Assembly (NCBI GenBank): GCA_029289325.1
Contig: JARFTV010000008.1
Location: forward strand, 51,634-105,461
Length of the DNA: 53,828 bases
Source: Alphaproteobacteria bacterium
GTDB taxonomy: Bacteria; Pseudomonadota; Alphaproteobacteria; Rhodobacterales; Rhodobacteraceae
Reading direction: 5' to 3'
Shown here: piece after piece, positions 8,896 through 17,340 of the stretch
Position numbering within the stretch: the first letter of the stretch is position 1
Layout of the letters: each line of letters begins with the position of its first letter
Position numbers and translations under genes: made by a program
Notes under the pieces: model-generated
Seen by the model: only the letters and a program-made list of their open reading frames with translations
What the model was told of the DNA's origin: nothing
The model's database searches: none

Positions 8896-10250
8896 TATGC
8901 CTGCCCCTTGGCCTTGGCGGCCTTGATGGATTTCAACTTTTCGAACATTCGGGTGGCGAGGCCCGGTTTCGTGACCTGCCGGGCACGGCCGATGGCGACG
9001 GCTTCGGCGGGCACGTCCTCGGTGATGACCGAGCCACTGCCCGTCAGCGCCCCGTCCCCCACCGTGACCGGGGCGACCAGCATCGTGTCCGACCCGATGA
9101 AGGCGCGTTTCCCGATCACGGTACGGTGCTTCATCACGCCGTCGTAGTTGCAGGTGACCGTGCCCGCGCCGATGTTGCTATGTTCGCCGACATGGGCATC
9201 GCCGAGATAGGTGAGATGGCCGACCTTCACGCCCTCGTCGAGGATGGCGTTCTTGATCTCGACGAAGTTGCCGACATGCACGTCCTCGGCCAGTTCCGCG
9301 CCGGGACGCAGGCGGGCAAAGGGGCCAACGGTCGCGCCACGGCTGATGTGGCAGCCTTCGAGATGACAGAAGCCCTTGATTTCGGCCCCGGATTCCACGG
9401 TGACGCCGGGACCGAACAGCACATTCGGCCCGATGACCGCGTCGCGGCCGATGTAGGTGTCCAGCGCGAAGAACACGGTGTCGGGTGCGGTGAGGGTGAC
9501 GCCGTTCTCCAGCGCCTCGGCCCGGGCGCGGGCCTGGAAGGCGGCCTCTGCCTCGGCCAGCTGCGCCCGGGTGTTGACGCCAAGGGTCTCGGCCTCATCG
9601 CACAGGACCACCCCGGCGGAAAGGCCGCGGCTCCGGGCGAGTTCAACGATGTCGGTAAGATAGTATTCCCCGGCGGCGTTGTCGTTCTCCACCTCGGCGA
9701 CGAGGGAGAGGAGCGTCTTGGTGTCGGCGCAGAGAACGCCCGAATTGCAAAGGGTTATGGCGCGTTCTTCCTCCGTGGCGTCCTTGTATTCCCGGATCGC
9801 CAGCAACTCGTCGCCCCGCGTCAGGAGGCGGCCGTAGCGGCCGGGATCCTTCGCGTCGAAGCCGAGGATGACGACGGCATGTTTCGCTCGCGCCTCCAGC
9901 ATCGCGCGCAGGGTCTCCTCGCGGATCAGGGGGGTGTCGGCGTAAAGGACGATGGCCTCGCCCTCGATCCCCTCCAGCAGGGGCGCGGCCTGGGCAACCG
10001 CGTGGGCCGTGCCAAGCTGCGGGTCCTGGACGACGGTTTCCACGGCCTCGGAATAAGCGCTGGCCGAGGCCGCGACCGCCTCGCCGCCGTGGCCGGTGAC
10101 GGTGACGATCCGCGCGGGCTCCAGCCGGTGGGCGAGGTTGAGCGCGTGGTGGAGCAGGGGGGCGGCGGCGACCTGGTGCAGGACCTTGGGGGTGTCGGAG
10201 TTCATCCGCGTGCCCTGACCGGCGGCCAATACGATGACGGATACCTGCAT
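8895..10250 (-). CDS. glmU: Bifunctional N-acetylglucosamine-1-P uridyltransferase / glucosamine-1-P acetyltransferase
   Basis: Carries out the last two steps to UDP-GlcNAc for peptidoglycan and lipopolysaccharide. The 451-aa protein begins with the pyrophosphorylase domain, whose nucleotide loop is VIVLAAGQGTRMNSDTPKVLH (about 5-25), with the D of LYADTPLI as metal ligand. The C-terminal left-handed beta-helix is seen as hexapeptide repeats from about residue 255, including GDAHVGEHSNIGAGTVTCNYDG and HRTVIGKRAFIGSDTMLVAPV. First gene of the glmU-glmS operon; the divergent HAD gene begins 92 bp away. Confidence 0.97.
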   Translation of the reverse strand: MQVSVIVLAAGQGTRMNSDTPKVLHQVAAAPLLHHALNLAHRLEPARIVTVTGHGGEAVAASASAYSEAVETVVQDPQLGTAHAVAQAAPLLEGIEGEAIVLYADTPLIREETLRAMLEARAKHAVVILGFDAKDPGRYGRLLTRGDELLAIREYKDATEEERAITLCNSGVLCADTKTLLSLVAEVENDNAAGEYYLTDIVELARSRGLSAGVVLCDEAETLGVNTRAQLAEAEAAFQARARAEALENGVTLTAPDTVFFALDTYIGRDAVIGPNVLFGPGVTVESGAEIKGFCHLEGCHISRGATVGPFARLRPGAELAEDVHVGNFVEIKNAILDEGVKVGHLTYLGDAHVGEHSNIGAGTVTCNYDGVMKHRTVIGKRAFIGSDTMLVAPVTVGDGALTGSGSVITEDVPAEAVAIGRARQVTKPGLATRMFEKLKSIKAAKAKGQA

Positions 10251-10341
10251 TCTGCCCCTTCCTTTATCGTTGCGGCCGTTTTACCCCCGTGGCGCGGGGT
10301 GGCAAGGGGGCGGTCCTCACGCCACGTTACAGGATTGCCGG

Positions 10342-10992
10342 ATGCGCTGCGTGGTTTTCGATCTGGACGGGACTTTGGCGGACACCTCCGCGGACCTTCT
10401 GGCTGCGGCGAATGCCTGCCTGCCGCGGGCCTGCCTGGGGCCGGAGGACGCGCTGACGGCCTTTCATGGCGGGCGGGCCATGCTGCGGCTGGGGTTCGCC
10501 CGGCTGGAGATGGACTGGTCCGAGGCGGATGTGGATGCGGCCTATCCGCGTCTTCTGGAGGCCTACGGGGCGGCGATCGCGGTTCATACCCGGCTTTATC
10601 CCGGCGCGATGGAGGCGGTGGAGGAACTGCGGCGGGCGGGGATCGCGGTCTCGATCTGCACGAACAAGCCGGAGGGGCTAGCCGAGGGGCTGCTGCGGGA
10701 ACTGGGGGTCCGGGGGGCCTTCGGGGCGCTGGTCGGGGCGGACACGCTGCCGGTGAGGAAGCCGGATGCCGCGGCCTACCTTGCGGCGGTGGAGCGGGCG
10801 GGGGGCGTGGTGTCCCGGTCGATGCTGGTGGGGGATACCGAGACGGATGCGAAGACCGGGGTGGCGGCGGGGGTGCCGGTGGCCCTGGTCACCTTCGGGC
10901 CGGAGGGCCGGGCGGTGGAGCGGTTCCGGCCGGCGGCGCTGCTGGACCGGTTCGAGGACCTGCCGGGTCTGGCGGGGCGCCTTCTGGGGTGA
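10342..10992 (+). CDS. Phosphoglycolate phosphatase-like HAD hydrolase
   Basis: Haloacid-dehalogenase phosphatase of 216 aa, probably acting on 2-phosphoglycolate or a similar small phosphate ester. HAD motif I is VVFDLDGTLADTS with nucleophile D8 and acid D10. Motif II is S95-I-C-T-N-K, motif III holds the Lys of RKPDAAAY, and motif IV is MLVGDTETDAKTG. An alpha-helical C1 cap lies between motifs I and II. The start at 10342 is where the family sequence begins (MRCVVFDLDG); an upstream ATG would add an unrelated leader reaching into glmU. Divergent from glmU. Possibly gph, but the substrate is not proven. Confidence 0.86.
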   Translation: MRCVVFDLDGTLADTSADLLAAANACLPRACLGPEDALTAFHGGRAMLRLGFARLEMDWSEADVDAAYPRLLEAYGAAIAVHTRLYPGAMEAVEELRRAGIAVSICTNKPEGLAEGLLRELGVRGAFGALVGADTLPVRKPDAAAYLAAVERAGGVVSRSMLVGDTETDAKTGVAAGVPVALVTFGPEGRAVERFRPAALLDRFEDLPGLAGRLLG

Positions 10993-11174
10993 GGTGTCCA
11001 CGGTGGACAAACGCCGGGAGTCCTTTTGAATCAAAGGCTTGCTCGCGGGCGTTAGGAATTTCTTAAGACCTGTCCCCGAGCGATTTCCCGAACGGACGGC
11101 GGGCTTGCCGCATCGCTGCAAAGGGAGGATTCAAGGATCTGAACTCTTCGCAGGGGGCTGGCGGCTTGCGAATT

Positions 11175-11335
11175 GAGCGCCTTGGCAGGCGCGCGCCTTT
11201 GTCTCGCCTCTGGCCTGCGGCCAACCGGCTCGGGCGGCCTCCGGCGGGGATATTTGGGCAAAGATGAAAGGGCTTCAGGGTGGATTTCCGGGGCTGGAGC
11301 GGGCGGCGCCCGGAGGGCGCGCGGCGGTTTGACAG
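11175..11335 (+). repeat. Dispersed intergenic repeat, copy 1
   Basis: Collinear with the copy at 15147-15356. Both begin with GAGCGCCTTG; GGGGAYATTTGG follows exactly 71 bp later in both (11246 and 15225), then GAAAG, then GTGGA 33-34 bp further on. Both end in TTGACAG. Sequence between the anchors is only loosely conserved. It lies directly upstream of the MFS operon. Confidence 0.6.
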
Positions 11336-11357
11336 TTTCGGGGGCGAGACATAGTGT
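11329..11357 (+). promoter_or_regulatory. Putative promoter of the MFS-DegT-SNase-MBL operon
   Basis: TTGACA at 11329-11334, 17-bp spacer, TAGTGT at 11352-11357. The -35 box is the terminal TTGACAG of the dispersed repeat. The start site would fall near 11364, making the mRNA nearly leaderless for the ATG at 11366. Confidence 0.45.
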
Positions 11358-11365
11358 CGCGCCCC

Positions 11366-12625
11366 ATGAGCCAGGCCACCGACGCAACCGCCCTTCCCGC
11401 GACCGAGGCCCCTGGGCCGGTCAGTCGTCATGCCGTCACCTTTGTCCTGATCACGGTCTTTCTGGACATGGTGGGGTTCGGGCTGATCATGCCGGTCCTG
11501 CCGAAGCTGATCGAGGATGTGGGCCATGTCGACATCGCCCGGGCGGCGGTGATCGGGGGGTGGATGTTTGCCGCCTTCAGCCTGGCGCAGTTCGTCTTCG
11601 CGCCGCTGATGGGCAACCTGTCGGACCGCTTCGGGCGCAGGCCGCTTCTGCTGCTGGCGATCTTCGGGCTGGGGATGGATTTCATCCTGATGGCATTGGC
11701 GCCGACGCTGGTCTGGCTGTTCATCGGGCGGATCATCGCCGGGGTCTGCGGGGCGAGCTGGATCATCGCTTCGGCCTATATCGCCGACGTGACCGCGCCG
11801 GATGACCGGGCCAAGGCCTACGGCTACATGGGCGCGGCCTTTGGCGTCGGCTTCGTGATCGGCCCGGCCATCGGCGGGCTGCTGGGAGAGCTGGGACCGC
11901 GCGTGCCGTTCTGGGTGGCGGCGGGGATCAGCCTGTTGAATTTCGTCTATGGCTGGTTCGTCCTGCCGGAATCGCTGTCGGCGGGGAACCGGCGCCGGTT
12001 CGAGCTTTGGCGCGCCAATCCCTTCGGGGCCTTCCGGGTCTTTGCGACCTACAAGGGCGTGTTGCCGATGGTGCTGGTCATGGGGCTGTTCTTCTTTTCC
12101 ACCTCGGTCTATCCGGCGATCTGGACCTTCTGGGGCATTGCCAAGTTCGGCTGGTCCGAGGCGATGGTGGGGGCGACGCTGGCGGTCTTCGGCCTGATTG
12201 CGGGGGGCTTTCAGGGCTTTCTGACCGGGCCTGCGACCAAGCGGTTCGGGGAGTGGAACGTGGCCCTGTTCGGGCTGGTCTGCGCGACTCTGGTGGTCCT
12301 GGGCTATGGGTTCGTCGGCTCGCTTGGCGCGGTGATCGCGCTGATGATCCTGCATGGGCCGGAGGGCTTTGTGCATCCCCTGATGACGACGCTCCTGACC
12401 AAGCGGGTGCCCGAAGACGCGCAGGGCGAGTTGCAGGGCGGGATTTCCGCGGTGACCAATGTGGCGATGCTGTTCGGGACGGTGTTCTTTGCCTTCATCT
12501 TCGGCCATTTCTGGGCCGAGGGACGGGACTGGCGGTCGACGGATGTGGCCTTCTGGGTGGCGGCGGGCTTTCTGGGACTTACAACCGTCCTGTTCCTGAT
12601 GTTGAAGAGGTCGGAAAGGGAATGA
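11366..12625 (+). CDS. MFS efflux transporter, TCR/Tet family
   Basis: Twelve-helix major-facilitator protein of 419 aa related to class A-like tetracycline/proton antiporters. The first helix reads [19 protein letters not shown]. The A-motif between helices 2 and 3 is [14 protein letters not shown], and antiporter motif C is in [20 protein letters not shown]. Resistance to a drug cannot be inferred, since many chromosomal TCR/Tet proteins have other substrates. The ATG at 11366 is preferred; a GTG four codons upstream would lie too close to the proposed transcript start. The stop overlaps the DegT start in ATGA. Confidence 0.86.
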   Translation: MSQATDATALPATEAPGPVSRHAVTFVLITVFLDMVGFGLIMPVLPKLIEDVGHVDIARAAVIGGWMFAAFSLAQFVFAPLMGNLSDRFGRRPLLLLAIFGLGMDFILMALAPTLVWLFIGRIIAGVCGASWIIASAYIADVTAPDDRAKAYGYMGAAFGVGFVIGPAIGGLLGELGPRVPFWVAAGISLLNFVYGWFVLPESLSAGNRRRFELWRANPFGAFRVFATYKGVLPMVLVMGLFFFSTSVYPAIWTFWGIAKFGWSEAMVGATLAVFGLIAGGFQGFLTGPATKRFGEWNVALFGLVCATLVVLGYGFVGSLGAVIALMILHGPEGFVHPLMTTLLTKRVPEDAQGELQGGISAVTNVAMLFGTVFFAFIFGHFWAEGRDWRSTDVAFWVAAGFLGLTTVLFLMLKRSERE

Positions 12626-13854
12626 CCGAGCGTTTCACCGGAAGCTTCACCCAGCAGGAGCCGATCCCCGAGGCCGGGATCGACGCCGCAATGGCGGTGC
12701 TGCGGCATGGGCGGCTGCATCGCTACAACACAGTCGCGGGCGAGGTGGCCGAGACGGCGCTTCTGGAGGAGGAATTCGCGGGTTATGTGGGCGCGCGCTA
12801 TTGCCTTGCGCTGGCCTCGGGCGGGGCGGCGATGGCCTGCGCCTTGCGCGCGCTGCAGGTGCAGCCGGGCGAGCCGGTCCTGTCCAACGCCTTCACGCTG
12901 GCGCCGGTGCCGGGGGCGATTGCCTCCATCGGGGCGCGGCCGGTGTTCGTGGAGGTGACGGAGGATCTGACGATCGACCTTGCCCATCTGGAGGTTCAGG
13001 CGCGGGCCTCGGGGGCGAAGGTGCTGCTTTTGAGCCATATGCGCGGTCATGTCTGCGACATGGAGGCGCTGATGGGCCTGTGTGACCGGCTGGGCCTGCG
13101 GGTGATCGAGGATTGCGCGCATACGATGGGGGCGAAGTGGCGCGGCCTGCCCTCGGGCCGGCATGGGGCCATCGGCTGTTATTCGACGCAGACCTACAAG
13201 CACATGAACAGCGGCGAGGGCGGGTTTCTGGTCACCGATGACGCCGAATTGGCGGCGCGGGCGGTGCTACTGTCGGGGTCCTACATGCTTTATGCGCGGC
13301 ACCGGGCGGCGCCGGGGCCGGAGGTGTTCGAGGCGCTGAAGCTGGAGGTGCCCAACGTGTCGTCGCGGATGGACAACCTGCGGGCGGCGATCCTGCGGCC
13401 CCAGATCGCGCTGCTGGAGGACCGGCGGGCGCGGTGGCGGGTGCTGTATCGGGGGATGGAGGCGGGGCTGGCGGGCGCGCCGGGCGTCAGGCTGATCCCA
13501 AGGCCGCAGCATGAGGATTACGTCGGCTCCAGCTTCCAGTTCCTGCTGCCGGGCTGGGAGCCGGCGCGGGTGGCACGCTTCGTCGCGGGGGCGGCGGCGC
13601 GGGGGGTGGAGCTGAAGTGGTTCGGCGCGGCCGATCCGCAGGGCTTCACCAGCCGCTATGCGCATTGGCGCTATGCCCGGCCCGAGGTGCTGCCGCAGAC
13701 CGACCGGGTGCTGGCCGGGCTGATCGACATGCGGCTGCCCTTGACCTTCAGCGAAGACGACGTGGCGCAGATCGCGCGGATCCTGTGCGAAGAGGTCGCC
13801 AGCGCCGCCCGGGCCGAGCAGCTGGAGCCGGTGGCGGCGCCGGCGGCGGATTGA
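12622..13854 (+). CDS. DegT/DnrJ/EryC1/StrS family aminotransferase
   Basis: PLP-dependent sugar-type aminotransferase of 410 aa. The cofactor site is visible: VIEDCAHTMGAK with D164 for the pyridine nitrogen, and TYKHMNSGEGG with K193 for the Schiff base. S140-H-M-R-G-H holds the conserved loop after the sixth strand. Members usually aminate a keto-sugar nucleotide for glycan or antibiotic synthesis, but no other sugar-nucleotide gene is nearby. The ATG overlaps the MFS stop by 4 bp, and the stop overlaps the nuclease start by 1 bp, so the three are tightly coupled. The reason for pairing with an exporter is unclear. Confidence 0.85.
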   Translation: MTERFTGSFTQQEPIPEAGIDAAMAVLRHGRLHRYNTVAGEVAETALLEEEFAGYVGARYCLALASGGAAMACALRALQVQPGEPVLSNAFTLAPVPGAIASIGARPVFVEVTEDLTIDLAHLEVQARASGAKVLLLSHMRGHVCDMEALMGLCDRLGLRVIEDCAHTMGAKWRGLPSGRHGAIGCYSTQTYKHMNSGEGGFLVTDDAELAARAVLLSGSYMLYARHRAAPGPEVFEALKLEVPNVSSRMDNLRAAILRPQIALLEDRRARWRVLYRGMEAGLAGAPGVRLIPRPQHEDYVGSSFQFLLPGWEPARVARFVAGAAARGVELKWFGAADPQGFTSRYAHWRYARPEVLPQTDRVLAGLIDMRLPLTFSEDDVAQIARILCEEVASAARAEQLEPVAAPAAD

Positions 13855-14369
13855 TGGGCAGGCTCCTCCGCCCGGCGCGGCCGGCGGGGCCGATGGTGCG
13901 GGCGCTGCGGCGGCTGGTGGACCCGCGGTTCTACCTGAAGCTGGTGATGCTGGCGGGCCTTGGCGGGCTGGTGCTGGTGCCGACCCTGGCCGATCTGGTG
14001 AACGCCGCAATGAAGCCGGTCGCCAGTCGCGAGGGCGAGTGCCGGATCCTGCGGGTGATCGACGGGGATACGCTCTCGGTCATCTGCCCCGGGGAGGGGA
14101 TGGTCAGCGCGCGGCTTCTGGGGTTCGATACGCCGGAGAAGTATTCCCCAGGCTGCCTGGCCGAGTTCATGGCGGCGGAACGGGCGAGCTGGGCCTTGCG
14201 GACGCTGATCCAGCAGGCAGACCGGCTGGAGCTGGGGTTCGAGGGCCGGGATCGCTATGGTCGCCCGCTGATGCGGCTGGAGCTTGACGGGCAGGATGTG
14301 GCGGGGCGGATGGTTCGGGCGGGTCATGCGCGGGCCTATGGCGGCGGACCGAGGGGAGGGTGGTGCTGA
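13854..14369 (+). CDS. Membrane-anchored SNase-like (thermonuclease) protein
   Basis: Staphylococcal-nuclease-fold protein of 171 aa with an N-terminal membrane anchor (hydrophobic about 29-46). The OB-fold nuclease domain runs from ECRILRVIDGDTLSV to the C-terminus. Catalytic positions fit: Arg in SARLLGFDTPEKYS, Glu in FMAAERASW, and Arg in EGRDRYGRPLMRL. The N-terminal orientation suggests it faces the periplasm. Its start overlaps the DegT stop in TGATG and its stop overlaps the MBL start in TGATG. The end is short and Gly-rich. A role in extracellular nucleic-acid turnover is an inference. Confidence 0.82.
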   Translation: MGRLLRPARPAGPMVRALRRLVDPRFYLKLVMLAGLGGLVLVPTLADLVNAAMKPVASREGECRILRVIDGDTLSVICPGEGMVSARLLGFDTPEKYSPGCLAEFMAAERASWALRTLIQQADRLELGFEGRDRYGRPLMRLELDGQDVAGRMVRAGHARAYGGGPRGGWC

Positions 14370-15136
14370 TGCGGATCGCGCGGGCGGGCAGGCTGTTCCT
14401 GACGGTGGAGCTGGGCGAGATGGCCGTGACCATGCTGTCGGACGGCGAGACAAGGCTGCCCGGACGGTTCCTTGCGGGCGCGGGAGTTGCGGGCGAGATC
14501 CCGATCCCGGTCCGCGCCTTCCTCGTCCGGGGGCCGGAGGGCTGCCTTCTGATCGACACGGGCGCCGCGGACCAGTGGCAGGCGGGCCTCGGCCTGCTGC
14601 CCGAGGCGATGGCCGAGGCGGGGATCCGGGCCGGGGAGGTCACGGCGCTGGCGCTGACCCATCCGCATACCGACCATGTCTCGGGCCTGGTCGACGGCGA
14701 CGGGGGGCTTGCCTTTCCCAATGCCGAGCGCCTTTTCGTCGCGGTGGAGGACCTGATGGCGGTTCGCGCCAATCCGCGCCTGCGCCCGCTGCACCCGCGA
14801 TTGATGCCGCTGGAACAGGGCGACGGGCCGATCCGCGGGGTGACGGCCGTGAATGCGCCGGGCCATACGGCCGGACACATGGCCTATCTGGTGGAGGGGC
14901 GGCTTCTGATCTGGGGCGATCTGGTCCACCATGCCGAGGTCCAGTTCCCCCGGCCGGAGATCACCTGGCATCACGATGCCGACCCGGACCTGGCCCGCGC
15001 GAGCCGGCTGCAACTGATGGAACAGGCGGTCGAGGCCGGCTGGCTGGTCGCGGGCGCGCATCTGCCGGCACCCGGTATCGGACGGATCGAGCGCAGCGGA
15101 CGGGGATATTCTTTCCACCCTGCCACCCAGGGCTGA
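14369..15136 (+). CDS. MBL-fold metallo-hydrolase
   Basis: Metallo-beta-lactamase superfamily hydrolase of 255 aa. The dinuclear zinc site is shown by LTHPHTDHVSG (HxHxDH), GHTAGH, and the GDLVHH strand with the bridging Asp. A C-terminal His (AGAHLPAPGIGRIE) completes the site. The AHxPxPGxG ending is typical of the lactonase/quorum-quenching-like subgroup, but the substrate is not determinable. The ATG at 14369 is chosen because GGAGGG lies 8 bp upstream; a GTG three codons earlier is an alternative. Last gene of the four-gene overlapping operon. Confidence 0.84.
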   Translation: MRIARAGRLFLTVELGEMAVTMLSDGETRLPGRFLAGAGVAGEIPIPVRAFLVRGPEGCLLIDTGAADQWQAGLGLLPEAMAEAGIRAGEVTALALTHPHTDHVSGLVDGDGGLAFPNAERLFVAVEDLMAVRANPRLRPLHPRLMPLEQGDGPIRGVTAVNAPGHTAGHMAYLVEGRLLIWGDLVHHAEVQFPRPEITWHHDADPDLARASRLQLMEQAVEAGWLVAGAHLPAPGIGRIERSGRGYSFHPATQG

Positions 15137-15146
15137 CCGGCGTCCG

Positions 15147-15356
15147 TCAAGCGGAGCGCCTTGCGGCGCGAACACTCTTCTCTCGTCGTCGGCCTGCGCC
15201 TCCTCCTCGGCAGGCGCTTCGCGCGGGGACATTTGGCGCCGTAGGAAAGCGATTGGCGTGGAACTCGAGGGGCAGCGCCCCCTCGTCAGCCGAGGAGGAG
15301 GCGCAGGCCGACGACGAGAGGAAAGGCTTGCGCGGAACGCGCTCCGCTTGACAGGC
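15147..15356. repeat. Dispersed repeat, copy 2, folded into a long inverted repeat
   Basis: Fills the gap between the convergent MBL and Gfo/Idh genes. A perfect 30-bp inverted repeat pairs 15181-15210 with 15291-15320 (left arm begins TCTCGTCGTCGGCCTGCGCC). Outer arms add GTCAAGCGGAGCGC at about 15147 and its complement at about 15340-15353, so the whole 210 bp forms a long imperfect cruciform. Its left half is collinear with copy 1 at 11175. It may serve as a bidirectional terminator or be a MITE-like element. Confidence 0.75.
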
Positions 15357-15357
15357 C

Positions 15358-16413
15358 CTAGACCGGCAGGAGGCGACCGTTTTCCTGCGCCGAGTCCACC
15401 GCCCGGTCCAGGAGCCGCTGCAAGGCCGCGCCCCGGGCGAAGTCGGGTTCGGCCACGGCCTCGCCCCGGATCGCGTCTATGAAGCGCTGGTAGATCGTCG
15501 GCACCGGCGGGCAGTCCACCTCATGCCAGACCGCCGTTTGCACATCCGCTCCGAGACAGGCGCGCAACCGGCTTTCGGCCTTTTCGAAACTCACCTCCAG
15601 CCCGCCGGTCAGCCCGTAGAGCCGGAGCCGCAGGTCGTTCAGGTGGCCGGTGGCAAAGCGCGTCGCGGCCACCGTTCCCAGTGCGCCATTGGCCAGCCGC
15701 AGCTGCATCGTCGCGCTGTCGTTGGCATCCAGCACATAGTCCCCGATCCGCCCCCCCGGCGCCTTGTCGAAGGTATGCAGGAGGCAGGAAATACAGATCG
15801 CCTCGACCCCCGCGATGAAGGTGGCGAAGTCGAGGATATGGATCCCCACATCCCCCAGCACCCCTTTCGACCCATGCGCGGTGGACAGCCGCCAGAGCCA
15901 TTGCGGCTCACGGTCCCACTGGCCCCAGGCGGGCTGCGTCAGCCAGCTTTGCAGGTAGGAGGCCTCGAAATGCCGGATCTCGCCGATCGCGCCCTCGCGC
16001 ACCATCTCGGCCGCCTTCTGCAGCGCCGCGACGTTGCGGTAAGACAGGTTCACCATGTTCACCACGCCCGCCTTGCGCGCGGCCTCGACCATTTCCTCGG
16101 CATGGGCGGCATTGGTGGCCAGGGGCTTTTCGCACAGCACATGCTTGCCCGCCGCCAGAAGCGGCAGGGTGGTCGCGTGGTGTGCCGCATCCGGGGTCAC
16201 ATTGGTCACCGCGTCGAATTCGCCCCAGGCCAGCGCCTCGGCCAGGGAGGCGAAGCCATGCGGGATGCCATGCGTCGCCTGGAAGGCCGCCAGCGGTTCG
16301 GGCCGCGTGTCGACGCCGCCCACCAGAGTGACGCCGGGAATGGCGGCGAAATGTTCGGCATGGTTCTTCGCCATGCCGCCGGTGCCGAGGATCAGAAGCC
16401 GGACCTCCTGCAT
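15358..16413 (-). CDS. Gfo/Idh/MocA family oxidoreductase (ThuB-like)
   Basis: NAD(P)-dependent sugar dehydrogenase of 351 aa. The Rossmann domain is N-terminal with LLILGTGGMAKNHAEHF (about 5-21), and the catalytic CEKPLATN motif follows (about 93-100). The C-terminal alpha/beta domain carries GDVGIHILDFATFI, the usual D-x-x-x-H-x-x-D motif. Overlap of its ATG with the end of a thuA-like gene, and the family match, point to a ThuA/ThuB-type pathway in which disaccharides are oxidised to 3-keto sugars. The substrate is inferred from the pair, not shown. Confidence 0.84.
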   Translation of the reverse strand: MQEVRLLILGTGGMAKNHAEHFAAIPGVTLVGGVDTRPEPLAAFQATHGIPHGFASLAEALAWGEFDAVTNVTPDAAHHATTLPLLAAGKHVLCEKPLATNAAHAEEMVEAARKAGVVNMVNLSYRNVAALQKAAEMVREGAIGEIRHFEASYLQSWLTQPAWGQWDREPQWLWRLSTAHGSKGVLGDVGIHILDFATFIAGVEAICISCLLHTFDKAPGGRIGDYVLDANDSATMQLRLANGALGTVAATRFATGHLNDLRLRLYGLTGGLEVSFEKAESRLRACLGADVQTAVWHEVDCPPVPTIYQRFIDAIRGEAVAEPDFARGAALQRLLDRAVDSAQENGRLLPV

Positions 16414-17198
16414 CAGCGGTATCCTGCCTCGCCGTCATGGTGCAGGCGCGGCCCGCGTTCGACGATGGGCTCCAGCGCCTTGGCGACCGGGCGGTTCGGC
16501 GCATCGGTCGGGTTGACCAGCCGCGCCTCGGGGTTGTGGGCCCAGCGGACCGCATTGGCGATGACCTGCTGCACCAGGGGCTGGTGATAGGTGGGATAGG
16601 TCTCATGCCCCGGCCGGAAGTAGAACACATTGCCCGCGCCCCGTCGCCAGGTCAGGCCCGAGCGGAAGACCTCGCCGCCCTGGAACCAGCTTACGAAGAC
16701 GGTCTCCATCGGTTCGGGAACGCCGAAGGGCTCGCCATACATCTCTTCATGTTCCAGTTCGAAATGGTCGGGGATGCCGCGCGCGATCGGGTGCTGGCGG
16801 CTGGTGACCCAGATCCGCTCCCGCTCGCCCGCCTCGCGCCAGGAGAGATTGCAGGGCGTGCCCATCAACCGCTTGAAGGGCTTGGCGAAATGGGCGGAGT
16901 GGAGGAAGATCATCCCCATGCCGGACCAGACCGCCTCGGCCACCCGTTCGGTGACGGCGTCGGAGACATCGCCATGCGCGGCATGGCCCCACCAGATCAG
17001 CACGTCGGTCTGGGCCAGCCGTTCGGCGGTCATCCCGTGTTCGGGGTCCTGCAGGGTGGCGGTGGTGGCGGTGATCCCGTCCTGGTGGTTCAGGGCCTCG
17101 GCGATCGTGCCGTGCATGGTCTTGGGATAGATCTCGGCCACGACACGGTTCTTCTGTTCGTGGACATTCTCGCCCCAGACGGTGACGCGGATGGTCAT
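16413..17198 (-). CDS. ThuA-like protein (trehalose utilisation)
   Basis: ThuA-family protein of 261 aa, partner of the ThuB-like dehydrogenase in the same operon. Opens MTIRVTVWGENVHEQ and keeps LIWWGHAAHGDVSD, GMGMIFLHSAHFAKPF, and the closing GAGNVFYFRPGHETYPTY, all typical of rhizobial ThuA. In rhizobia ThuA and ThuB act on trehalose and related disaccharides through keto-sugar intermediates. No sugar ABC transporter genes accompany the pair here, which is unusual for that locus. A LacI-type palindrome lies 36 bp upstream of the ATG. Confidence 0.86.
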   Translation of the reverse strand: MTIRVTVWGENVHEQKNRVVAEIYPKTMHGTIAEALNHQDGITATTATLQDPEHGMTAERLAQTDVLIWWGHAAHGDVSDAVTERVAEAVWSGMGMIFLHSAHFAKPFKRLMGTPCNLSWREAGERERIWVTSRQHPIARGIPDHFELEHEEMYGEPFGVPEPMETVFVSWFQGGEVFRSGLTWRRGAGNVFYFRPGHETYPTYHQPLVQQVIANAVRWAHNPEARLVNPTDAPNRPVAKALEPIVERGPRLHHDGEAGYR

Positions 17199-17233
17199 GG
17201 CGGTCTCCTTTTCGATCTGCGGACCCTAGGTTC

Positions 17234-17245
17234 CAAAGCGCTTTG
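17234..17245. promoter_or_regulatory. LacI-family-like operator in front of the thuA-like operon
   Basis: CAAAGCGCTTTG is a perfect 12-bp palindrome with a central CG, the standard shape of LacI/GalR-family operators. It lies 36 bp upstream of the thuA-like ATG. No LacI-type regulator is encoded nearby in the window, so control would come from elsewhere. Confidence 0.6.
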
Positions 17246-17340
17246 AGTCAACGCGCCGCAGCCTCGCTCAACCGCCTCTGGGGCGGCTTGTTCCCATGCG
17301 CGGGCTTGTGCCGACGGGCGGGGCAGGGGATGCTGGCGGT

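Larger units (their letters stand above)
10993..11365. other. Intergenic region with a degenerate dispersed repeat
   Basis: No gene is supported in these 373 bp. Just after the HAD stop, TGTCCAC-G-GTGGACA (10995-11009) is a perfect dyad that may be a weak terminator or an operator. The stretch 11175-11335 is a copy of the dispersed repeat also found at 15147. The end of the region carries a promoter-like pair for the MFS operon. Confidence 0.6.

Noticed and set aside
7051-11066. Long plus-strand frames opposite glmS and glmU, running into the HAD gene (698 and 646 codons)
   Set aside because: They lie opposite or out of frame with glmS, glmU and the HAD gene, with low-complexity Arg/Asp-rich products typical of shadow frames.
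11366-12625. Tetracycline resistance gene
   Set aside because: TCR/Tet family membership alone does not show resistance; many chromosomal homologues export other compounds.
12007-13854. A 615-codon frame that would extend DegT into the MFS gene
   Set aside because: The extension is a shadow of the MFS gene. The DegT family begins at 12622, in a 4-bp overlap with the MFS stop.
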